Below, piece after piece: positions 43,973 to 54,535 of a DNA stretch of 64,000 bases. Below the pieces are notes generated by a model that worked only from the letters and a program-made list of their open reading frames with translations, did no database searches and was not told where the DNA came from. The translations under genes were made by a program, and so were the position numbers. Position 1 is the first letter of the stretch, and each line of letters begins with the position of its first letter. The DNA comes from Chrysoperla carnea. Lineage: Eukaryota > Arthropoda > Insecta > Neuroptera > Chrysopidae. The stretch spans positions 9,004,935-9,068,934 of the forward strand of contig NC_058338.1 in NCBI RefSeq assembly GCF_905475395.1, in the 5' to 3' direction.

Positions 43973-44708
43973 CTCTAATAGGGTTTAATAATGTGCAGTC
44001 CTGGTCCCGAAATTAAGCACATTAGTAATAGCTAGCGAAAAATTATCATCACAGCTGAAAAGATTGACCCAAAATTGGTGGGTTTCAAAAAAAATTCCAA
44101 TAAGATCGGATCAAATTTGTCTGTGTTATAAAAAAATCAAATTTTTTAACTCTATGACGTCATAAGAATCCAAAAAATTTAATTTTGCTCTGTCACATCC
44201 AAATTTTATTCAATTTTGATAAACCAAGTATGTAATCCTACTAAATTAGGGTCAAACTTTCCAGATTTGTGATCAAAATTAACTTAGCTCTAATAGATTT
44301 CAAGAATGTGGAGTCCAGGTCCCGAAATTAGGCACATAGGTGATAGTTAGCAAAAAATTGATATCACAGATGAAAAGAATGACCCAAAATTAGTCAGTTT
44401 CAAAAAAAATTCCAATAAGATCGGATCAAATTTGCCTGTGTTATCAAAAAATCGATTTTTTTAACTTTATGACGTCATCAGAATCCAAAAAATTTAATTT
44501 TTCTCTATCATATCCAAAAATTAACCAATTTTGATAAACCAAGTATGTAATCCTACTAAATTTGGGTCATACTTTTCAAATTTGCGATCAAAATTAACCT
44601 AGCTCTAATAGATTTCAAGAATGTGGAGTCTTAGTCACGGAATTAAGCATATTTGTGATAGCTAGCGAAAAATTGACATCACAGCAGAAAAGAATGACCC
44701 AAAATTAG
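43973..44708 (+). repeat. 315-bp tandem satellite, 2.3 units
   Basis: Units start CTCTAATAG at 43973, 44288 and 44603, a regular 315-bp period. Each includes AAGATCGGATCAAATTTG, TGACGTCATMAGAATCC, TTTTGATAAACCAAGTATGT and AATCCTACTAAATT. The third unit is cut at about 44708. A second array is at 46685-47270. Confidence 0.88.
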
Positions 44709-46684
44709 TTGTCACGCCCTAGTTACGGACCTGCAGTATTACTAAATCTTGAAATGGGAAAGAAGTAACTATCGTTCTATCGATCTCAAGTCCATAATTA
44801 CACCAAATTGAAAAAAAATATTATCATCGTAAGGAAACTGTATATTTAATAATAATTATTATCTGAAAAAATCAAAATAAAAGGCTATCTCTAGGTACAT
44901 ATATTTTGGTTAATCTTTTTTAATATACTTTTTAAATTATTCTAAACAAAAGGGTTTATTTTAAAAATAATGATTGTTTTAAGATAAATATTTTTTACCC
45001 TTAAATAATAACATAAAAAAAAAACAATAATATTTTTTAATTTATTATGTAAGACCACCCACATTGAGTTGTTTCCATTATTTTAGTTTCCAATTTTCAA
45101 ATACGTTATATATATATATTTTTCAATTTTCGTGGCAGATATTCATTTATTATCGTGGTAGATAAAATTAGTGCGATAACGTGTTTGATTAAGTCAAAGT
45201 GGTAGAGCAAAATCAAATTTTTTGGATTTCGAAAAGTCAAAAAATCAATTTATTGCGGATATTTTGTCCAAATTTCGTATCGTATTTGAATGACTTTTAT
45301 TTTGAAACTCAAATGTGGAACCCAACATATTGCATTTTCGAAACTTATTTAAGATACGTTAAATTTGACCAAATATTTGAAAAGTATGACCTATAATTAG
45401 TGGAATTACAAACTTGATTGATCCAAATTGTATAAATTTTACGTGTGATACAGCAAAATCAATATTTTTTTTATTTTTATGATGTCATAAAGTTCAAAAA
45501 ATCGATTTATTGGATATTTTGGTAAAATTTTATCGTATTTGAAAAGAATGACCAAAGACATAAAAAGGAATGACCCAAAATTGGAGGTTCCGCCATAGAA
45601 AGCTGACAAATAGACCTTTTCATCGATTTGCTTTTGTTTCGGACAGTTGTCAAAAAACTATTCAACCTAAGAAAGTTAAATATATTTTATCTTTTTCAAG
45701 CAGTGCTTTTTGACAAGGATAGAAGATATAAGATATGTCTTTACTTGATTGAAAACAGTCCGAAAGAAAAAAGAATCATTTTGTAAATGAAAAGCCCTAT
45801 TACACTTAGGTTATAGTACGTTAATTAGACAATAGATGTCACTGGTGGATTTATTCAGATATACGTACTTCCGATATTAGGCAACCATCCGTTATTTGGG
45901 TGCTCTCTCCTATATATCTTTTTTTTTTATTTCGATGTACAGTTTTAATTCTTATTTAGATTATTAAATAATGAAACTGAGAAAGCAGTTTTTTATGTAA
46001 ATGATAACATTTTTGAAAGCACTTCTTGACTTTAAACCAACATTTATTATGACTTCTCCGTATACTACCTTGTAAAAAGGCTGTTTTTGATAATTAATTC
46101 CTCGTACACCGTACAGAGAATCGATTTGTAATTTATACAGAAGACGTATTACTCATTAATTGTCTTGGTCGAAACGTCTTAAACCATTTCTCATAATACT
46201 GATTTATATTTGCATATTACAAACGATAATGTGAAATAATTTGGGTTATCTTATAAAATTTTGACCCATACAGCACAGTTATGCCTACTATTGATATAAA
46301 TATATTTTGGATACCACTAATATAAAAGTTATTTTTACATAAATTGTGCAGAAATAACGGGTCATTTATAGGCATTTTGATTTCATCAACTACTTTTTTA
46401 CACACTTTAAAAAATACATAACACACATGATGTACTTGAGAAGAATTCATACTTATTCACGATACAAAGTTATTGTTTTCATCCCGAAATTCAAAAACAT
46501 TTTATGCTAACTATCTGTACATAGGTTGCGCCTTATATATATCGGGATCAGCCCTAACGATTTTGATGAAAATTCGTATAATAATAGTGAAGTGTAAAGC
46601 CAAAATTGGAGAGAGTCGCCATAATCGTGTCATTTTACCTCAAAGAGTCTGAACATTTCATTGAAAAACTTTTTAAATTTCAAA
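44709..46684. other. Sequence between the two satellite arrays
   Basis: Part of 45190-45600 looks like a highly diverged relative of the satellite (AAAAATCGATTTATT, GATGTCATAAAG). A stretch at 45985-46130 belongs to the repeat family also at 49480-49615 and, inverted, about 59440-59545. No gene recognised. Confidence 0.4.
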
Positions 46685-47270
46685 GCTGAAAAGAATGACT
46701 TTTAAAAGTGGCTTGCAAAAAAAATACCAATAAGATCGGATCAAATTTGCCTGTGTTATAAAAAAAAATCGAATTTTTTAACTTTATGACGTCAACAGAA
46801 TCCAAAAAATTTAATTTTGCCCCATCAAATCCAAAAGTTATCCAATTTTGATAAACCAAGTATGTAATCCTACTAAATTTGGGTCACACTTTTCAAATTT
46901 GTGATCAAAATTAGCCTAGCTCTAATAGGTTTCATGAATGTTTAGTCCTTGTCCCAGTATTAAGCACATAAGTGATAGCTAGCGGAAAAGTGACATAACA
47001 GCTGAAAAGAATGATCCAAAATTAGTGGATTTCAAAAAAAATTCGAATAAGATCGGATCAAGTTTGCTTGTGTTTTGAAGAAAATCGAATTTTTTAACTT
47101 TATTACGTCATAAGAATCTAAAAAATTTAATTTTGCTCTATCACATCCAAATTTTATCTAATTTTGATAAACCAAGTGTGTAATCCTACTAAGTGTAGGC
47201 GATAATTTTCAAATTAGTGATCAAAATTAACCTAGCTCTAAAAGGTTTCAAAAATTTGGGAGTCCTGGCC
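46685..47270 (+). repeat. 315-bp satellite, second array (~1.9 units)
   Basis: Same monomer as 43973-44708, same orientation; unit starts at 46920 and 47236 (316-bp period). The copies differ from one another by scattered substitutions. Confidence 0.85.
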
Positions 47271-48372
47271 CCAAAATAAATAAATAAGTAAAATAACTAA
47301 ATAAGTAATAATTTATTTAATCAGGAAGTTATTAATCTGCTCTTTAAAGGTGATATCCACTGACGGCTTGTAGGTAATAATAATATATGAATGATTTGAA
47401 TTGAAAAAGAAATGATCATCGTATCATCATCATTTGCGATCTCGATGTACTCAAACTCTCTTACTCATGAGAGATGAACTCAGTATCAATACTCAGTACT
47501 CACTCAATGCTGACTGCTGAGTGTTGTCAGTACTTATTAAAAAAACAAAAAAAATGTTTGTAAACATTCAACATGAAAATCGTTTTAAAATAATATTGAA
47601 GTTTTAAATTTTTTTACTAGTTATACCTGATATTTTACTTGAAATATTATTATTATATTATCTTATATATTATTTCTTTAGCCTGTTTTATTCTGTCCAC
47701 GCGATATCTTCCTTATTTCTTTATCATACTCCATGATTTACCCCATATTTTAAAGCTTATAGTGCTAGCTTATACCGAAAATGTACATGCCTAGAAAAAC
47801 AATCGACTACAGAAATAATATTAATATTTAATTTTGTTCATTATGCAATTTGTATATAATATCTGTAATAAAATTGCCTATAAATAAAAGTAATGTAAAT
47901 TACTAATATTATTTAAACTAATATTTTGTACCACTGATCTCCAGCCTGTTTTAAACCACGCACTGCAGAGTTCTTCACGGGTTGAGCTAGTTATATTATA
48001 TTATATACATATACAATATGATATACGGCGGATGAACAAATGTAACGGGTGGTTAATTAAAGTTTGTACCAATATGCCATTCAGCAAAAAAAAAAAAAAA
48101 ATATTTTGTTGCAATAGGAAATAAAAGATGTATAATGTTATCTCACAGTGTTCGAGAAATTCCTTGCTTCGTTTCTTCAGAACTATAGATTAAATATGAC
48201 GTTATCATGCTCATTCTTATTTTTGCAAACCAATAATAAAGAGGACTGTAAGTTTTGTGGCTTTATTTTCTTGCCAACACAACCCGACCGCCACATAACC
48301 AGTATACACCTTGTATAACATAAATAATACACCTTTAATACACATACAATTAGTACGGTCAAAGATGTAACA

Positions 48373-48852
48373 GATTAAAGAAAATGTAATAAATCGCTCA
48401 CTTTTTGCTAAAACTTGGTGGAATGTATTTCTTAAGGTGTCACATTTTATTCTTAAACCATGAGCTAATTGCGAAAATGTTACCACCTATACCAAAATTG
48501 TGTTCGTATCGTTACAAACTTGGGACTAAACATTTTATACCTTGATACATTTCATAAATACATGCATGAAATAGTCCATGTTAAAAGACTTCTATGAATA
48601 GGCAACTTGTATGACATATATGTTATACATGTATAATATTTTTTCGGCCTATTTGACAACATCAATCATATATACGTAAGACAAGTTGCCTATTTATTAA
48701 TTTTTAAGTCAATTCATTTAGTTAACAATTGATTATGTTTATTAAAAAATAAACACATTTGTGCAACCAACTCATGATATGTGTCACCTAAGAAACACCT
48801 TCCATCAGATTTTTAAGCAAAAATTGAGCGATTTATTTCATTTTCCTTAATT
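48373..48852. mobile_element. Nested foldback elements
   Basis: 48373-48447 and 48782-48852 are inverted copies (AAAATG-AATAAATCGCTCA-TTTTTGCT, TTTCTTA-GGTG(T)CAC). Inside them, 48597-48622 and 48671-48696 form a second inverted pair (AATAGGCAACTTGT). At about 48480-48560 sits a 3' fragment of the 52-54 kb repeat family. All non-coding. Confidence 0.55.
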
Positions 48853-48959
48853 TTAACCGATTTTAGTAACATCTTTTACTGCACTATATACATACAATAC
48901 ATGTATATGTGTGTAAAGTTTACCTATAATAAGATGAATATATATGAAAAAAAAAAATT

Positions 48960-49180
48960 AATAACGAAGGTAGTTGAACAACATTTTAAGAGTGGGGGTC
49001 CATGCGGCCGCGGTCTGTTCAACAGTCAGCAAACTTTGTTGTTTTGTTTCTATTTGGCGGCCAGTCTGTTCGATGCGAACGAGCGATGCTTGGAGATACC
49101 ATGGTTTGTTTGTAGACATCCACGTTTGTTTTGTTTTTGTATCATAATAAAAATGAATATGTTTAATTAACGTAATATTT
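48960..49180 (+). promoter_or_regulatory. GC-richer island, possible promoter or 5' exon
   Basis: A local rise in GC with GCGGCCGC (NotI palindrome) at about 49004 and a spread of CpGs in otherwise AT-rich DNA. It could be the promoter or first exon of the plus-strand gene starting at 60743, but no splice link can be shown. The open frame through it is not recognisable. Confidence 0.3.
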
Positions 49181-49641
49181 ACGGGTAATTGGTGTTTGTT
49201 TATGTATTGTTTAAAAAATCCATGTGCTTTTGATGTTTTGTGCTAATTTTTAGTTGTAAAAAGTTTTTTAAGCTTTGAATCTTTTTTCATAATTTTATGG
49301 TGTCTGTGTGTGTGTTTTTTCTGTTTAATAATATTGCATGTGATCTTTAAAATAAGTTTATAAAGTTTTGTTATCAAATTTTCGGATTATGAGAGAATTT
49401 TCAATAAATTATAAAGTAAGTATTTATAAATGTGTAATTTTGGTATAATTATAAAAATTAAAACTTGAAAAAATATTGAAAAAAGTTTTTTATGTAAATG
49501 ATAACAATTTTAAAAGCACTTATTGACTTAAAACCAACATTTATGAGGACTTCTCCGTATACTACCTTGTAAAAAGGGCCTGTTTTTTGATAGGTAATTA
49601 ATTCCCCGTAAACTTCGATTTGAAACAAAAAGAAAACCGAC

Positions 49642-49900
49642 TTCAAAAGAAAATCTTTTCCAAAATTAATTAATACGCACTAAAAAGTAAAAAAATAACG
49701 ATAATATAATGTAGTTAAAATTATTGTTATTTTTGGAGTCGGTGTCAGCCAAGCTTATGTAGCAAACTGTTCTGTCAGAGTTGTTTCCTTGGCTGACACC
49801 GACTCCAAAAATAACAATAATTTTAACTACATTATATTATCGTTATTTTTTTACTTTTTAGTGCATATTAATTTATTTTGGAAAAGATTTTCGTTTTGTT
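49642..49900. repeat. Long hairpin, ~110-bp nearly perfect arms
   Basis: 49642-49752 and 49788-49900 are inverted copies with only a few differences (ACGATAATATAATGTAGTTA, GGAGTCGGTGTCAGCCAAG) around a 35-nt centre. The left side abuts AACCGACTTCAAA, the same motif that begins the repeat at 61014. Probably a foldback transposon. Confidence 0.85.
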
Positions 49901-50800
49901 AAAAGTTTTTTTTATCAATAAATTATAAAGTATTTTTAAATGTGTTTTCCCAAATTTTTTTGGTTATATGTCCAGCTTTTCACAATTTTGACGTGTTTTG
50001 TTTTAATATGTGGCCATGTGATTTTCAATAGTTTTTCTATGTTTAATATTGTTTTTCATATTGAGGATTATGGGATAGTTTTGTAATATGTGATAAGTCA
50101 GGTATTTTTTTAAATGTTTTTTTATTGAAAGTAATATATTTTTTTGAAAAAGATTATCATTGCATTCTTTTGTGTATTTAATTGCTGAATAAGATTATAT
50201 ATAAAGTCGTTTTTATTTAAACCATAAATTTTGTGTTACCTGTGACAAAGATTATGTCCGGTAAGTTATTATAAAATATATAAACATAGCCAAGATATTG
50301 TGGAATTTATTATTTAAGTAGCTGCACCCTGTGGTTTTGGCTCCGTTAAATTATTTATATTATTTTTATTCTTCGACTTTCGATATGAGATTTATATATA
50401 AAAAAATTATTGCCTTTTATACTTCTAAGGAAATTTCTTTCTAGAAAAAAAAATCTTAGAATACTCTAAGACATAATAGAAATTTTGTTTTGATAAAAAA
50501 TATTTTAAAAGTGTTTTGTTTTTGCTCTTATTATTTTCAATGACTTACAATTTCTTGAGCCATTAAATTTCACGTGACTTAAGATTGCTGTCTCGCTATG
50601 AACATAATGTCAGAAAATTCTAAATTTGTTTATAATCGGAAATCGGTTCGTGTATAATGTGTATAATAATTCGCCTATTTCATAGAAGGGTTAAATCTTT
50701 GACTTGAACTATTTTTCAGTGTAATTTGTGCGTCGTCCTTTAAAAGTGATTTTAGATAAATACTGACCAATGTAGAATCTGCAGTGTTTGAATATTATAG

Positions 50801-51881
50801 CAGGGTGTCCCGTGACTCGATGGATATAGTTTAAGATATAGTCAAAAGTACCTTATATATACTTTTGATAATGCAATATTTGGATCGATTTTAGTCCGTA
50901 TCTCAAAAACTATTCGACCAGCCCACAAATGCACCTGATTTTTGTACTTTTTGGGTCAAAATTACGTTATATACTGAGTTTTATCGAAATTGAAGGTAAC
51001 AAAATTTTTTCGATTTTTTGGAATTTTTTTAAGGGGTACCCCTTTGAAAAAATCGAGAAAATCGGGAAAATAATTTTTGTTTTGGAATTTGATGAAACTC
51101 GGTGGATGGGTTAATTTTGATCCAAAAAGTTTAAAAATCACGTTCATTTAATGATTGGATGCAGAGTTTCTGAGATATCGCAATATTTGGATCGATTTTA
51201 GCCGATATCTCAAAAACTATTCGACCAGTCATCAAATGCACCAGATTTTTGTACTTTTTGGGTCAAAATTACCTTATATACTGAGTTTTATCGAAATTGG
51301 AGGTAAAAAAATTTTTGCGATTTTTTGTTTTTTTTTTAAGGGGTACGTACCCCTTTGAAAAAATCGAGAAATCGGGAAAAAAATTTTTGTTATGGAATTT
51401 GATGAAACTCGGTGGATAAGGTAATTTTGATCCAAAAAGTTTAAAAATCACGTTCATTTAATGATTGGATGCAGAGTTTCTGAGATATCATAATATTTGG
51501 ATCGATTTTAGTCCATATCTCAAAAACTATTCGACCAGTCGTCAAATGAACCCGATTTTTGGACTTTTTGGGTCAAAATTACCTTATATAATGAGTTTTA
51601 TCGAAATTGGAGATAAAAAAAATTTTTCAATTTTTTGCAATTTTTTTAAGGGGTACCCCTTGGAAAAAATCGAGAAAATCGTGAAAAAAATTTTGTTTTG
51701 GAATTTGATAAAACTCAGTTTATGGGATAATTTTGATCCAAAAAGTATAAAAATCAGGTAAAGAGCACATAAATTCTTAACTATTGGGTTTTGAACAAAA
51801 GTATATAGGACACTTTCGACTTTAAATTGTCCTAAGAATACGCTCTTAAGCTATCTCCATCGACTTATGTGACACCCGGTA
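50801..51881. mobile_element. TIR element carrying three palindromic ~310-bp repeats
   Basis: Outer ends: CAGGGTGTCCCGTGACTCGA at 50801 and, inverted, CCGGGTGTCACATAAGTCGA ending about 51879, with imperfect similarity over some 70-80 bp. Between them three direct units start at 50874, 51181 and 51491 (periods 307 and 310). Each unit is itself an inverted repeat of about 110-bp arms (ACTTTTTGGGTCAAAATTA against ACTTTTTGGATCAAAATTA) centred on GGGGTACCCC, or GGGGTACGTACCCC in the second. Open frames on both strands merely reflect this symmetry. No transposase. Confidence 0.88.
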
Positions 51882-52370
51882 TATTGTAATACGGTTTCTC
51901 CCAAGTAACAACATATTATGAATATGTCATTGGTCTAAACAAATATGTTCCCTTGCGTTTATTAGAATATATAGGACAAGTTGTATCAATTGATTAAATA
52001 ATGAAAAAAAATACGATGGTCGTTAATGGTTACGACTCGAAACGATGCCGTTCCATGTTTATTATTTAGAATGAATGAATCAGTCTTTTGTTTACATACA
52101 TGAAATATATTATCCATAAAAATGTTTACATAAAGCTGACTAATGATCTTTGAATTTTATTGTACAAACTAGCCGTGTGCTTGGAAATTGAGTATGTTAA
52201 TCAAAAGCTTCGTTTTTTACTCTTTAAAAAGCGATTATATTGATATTTATACAAGCTTTTAAGACCCAGTTATTCCCCAAAAAAGCAAAGTTGGACTGTT
52301 TTGTTTTAACAAAAACGTGAACAATGTCGCTAGTAATAACTTTTTAACAATTAAACAATTTTTAACAATT

Positions 52371-52925
52371 AACAAGTGAAAACAAACAATTGACTGAGTT
52401 AATTGTTGAAATACCATGCATAATCAGTGTTGATTTCTTTATCACATTACACATACAAACATAACTGATAATCAAATATAGTACATATTATAAAATTTCC
52501 GCCTAATTGGCGCCCTCACGGGTAAACAATGATGTTTACGAAAAAATGTTTCGCACAAAAGTTGTTTAATTTTTGATAAGGAACATTTTTTACATTTAAT
52601 TTTTTGTTCTATCTCTAACGGTTTACAAGATGGGTCCTACGGACCCAAGACCCAATTGACCTATGATGCTCATTTACGAACTTGACCTCACTTTTTACGT
52701 CCTGAGTACGCTGTAAAAATTTCAGCTCGATATCTTTTTTCGTTTTTGAGTTATCGTGTCCACAGACGGACGGACGGACGGACAGTCGGAAATGGACTAA
52801 TTAGGTGATTTTATGAACACCTATGACAAAATTTTTTCCCTAGCATCATTATTTTTAAGCGTTACAAACTTTGGACTAAACTTAATATACTATTTATATT
52901 TCATATATACATGGTATAAAAATTG
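52371..52925 (+). repeat. Interspersed repeat family member, forward copy
   Basis: Landmarks in order: GTTAATTGTTGAAATACCATG, TTTACGAAAAAATGTTTC, AAGGAACATTTTTTACATTT, CTCTAACGGTTTACAAGATG, a GAYC-rich block with (GACG)n, GGACTAATTAGGTGATTTTA, TGAACACCTATG, then TTACAAACTTTGGACTAAAC and a TTTCATATATACA tail. Non-coding. It resembles a repeat common in arthropod genomes; class not assigned. Confidence 0.7.
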
Positions 52926-53214
52926 AAATGAGTAATAGTTATTAATTTAACGTTATATGTATCATTTGATGAAATCCTAGACCACTCTGTATATATTGAA
53001 TAGAAATTCAGAATTATTGTAAATTTAGCTCATGACCTACGAATCTCTTTAACGAATATCTAAGATACATCGTATGCGTATCTAGAAATGTATTGTATAC
53101 GTTTTAAACATGAGTATAATTAAAATTTTTATAATTTTTTATTTATCATTTTTTTTGGTATAGAAGTGAATGTTTTAACATAAATATTTATGAATACAAA
53201 AAATAAGTAATTAT

Positions 53215-53830
53215 TATTATACCCTGTATATATGAAATATATATCAAGGTATACTAATGTTAGTCCTAAGTTTGTAACTCTTAGAATATATTGATGATAT
53301 ACGAGCAAAATTTTGATATAGGTGTTCATAAAATCGATAACTCAAAAACTGAAATATCAAGCTAAAATTTGTATAGTAATCCTCAGGACGTTTGAGGTCG
53401 ATAATGAGCAAGAAACGTCTATTGGGATGCATAGGACCCATCTTGTAAACCATTAGAGATAGAACAAAAAATTAAATTTGACTTGTATTTAAAACAGTTT
53501 TATCGTAAACACCATTGTTTACCCGTGAAGGTGCAAATTATAACAAAACACCCCCACGGGGTAGGTAGTTGATAAAGAGTAGGTAGTTGATAATTTTACA
53601 GGAAGCTTCAACTTGGGTTCTTGTGAAACATTTGTGAAAATCGAAACAAATTCTAGGAAATACTTTCGAAAATTTTAAAATAAATGGCGGCCAAAAAAGG
53701 CCACTATATTGTGTTGGTTTTTAAAACTCTTCCAATTTATTACAAATCCTGCAAGCACTGACGTTTACCAATTTCCATACATGGTATTTCAACAATTAAT
53801 TCAGTCAATTGTTTGTTTTCATTTGTTTAA
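53215..53830 (-). repeat. Same family, inverted copy
   Basis: Carries the landmarks of 52371-52925 in reverse, from GTATATATGAAATATATATC at the left to AACAATTAATTCAGTCAATT at the right. Internal ~53560-53760 is extra or diverged. Confidence 0.65.
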
Positions 53831-54074
53831 TTTATAAGAATAGTTATATTTCTTTTTTTTTATATTTTATATTTTAAATAAAAGACTTTTTATATTAAAA
53901 TTTACTTATTTTTATTATTTGTTAGTAAGCGTTGTTTTCTCTGCTTCAATAATGAATGCGTGCTATTCGTTAATTTATTATTATATTATTAGGTATTATT
54001 TGATTTTTATATGTTTAAATTTTTATTTATTGAAGAAATTAGGACAATCATATTTTAATGCTCTATATATATGA

Positions 54075-54535
54075 AACATACCAGGTTATATTAAATTTAG
54101 TTCCTAGTTCTAGTTCCTTAAAAAAATTTTTTAAACCTTGGAAAAAGGTGTTCATAAAGTCATCTAATTAGCGCGTTTTCGGTTGTTTGTCCGTCTGTCT
54201 GTCTGTTAACACGATAACTCAAAAACGAAAAGAGATATCAAGGTGAAATTTTTAGGTCTTAGGTAGCTAGGACCCATCTTGTAAACCGTTAGAGATAGAA
54301 CAAAAGTTTAAATATAAAAAATGTTCCTTATACAAAAATAAATAACTTTTGCTTGAAACATTTTTTCGTACACATCACTGTTTACCCGCGAGGGCGCAAA
54401 TTAGGTGCAAATTTTTTAGTATGTATTATATGGGAATATCAGTTACATGTGTGTAGCTATCTATCTAAGAGTGGACGATTTTGGGTTATCGACACTGTCT
54501 ATGCATGGTATTTCAACAGTTAACTCAGTTTAAGT
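54075..54535 (-). repeat. Same family, second inverted copy
   Basis: Again reversed: GGTGTTCATAAAGTCATCTA, GTCCGTCTGTCTGTCTG, CATCTTGTAAACCGTTAGAG, GCATGGTATTTCAACAGTTA. Confidence 0.65.

Noticed and set aside
43973-47270. CRISPR-like array
   Set aside because: Units are contiguous 315-bp repeats with no spacers, in a eukaryotic genome.
48901-49170. 89-aa open frame through the GC-rich island
   Set aside because: Starts in AT-rich repeat-like sequence and resembles no known protein; the composition fits a 5'UTR or promoter better.
50929-51761. Several 60-98 aa open frames on both strands with similar peptides
   Set aside because: They recur because the DNA is a tandem, internally palindromic repeat; frames on both strands share the same motif (FGSKL), which is a symmetry artefact and not a protein family.
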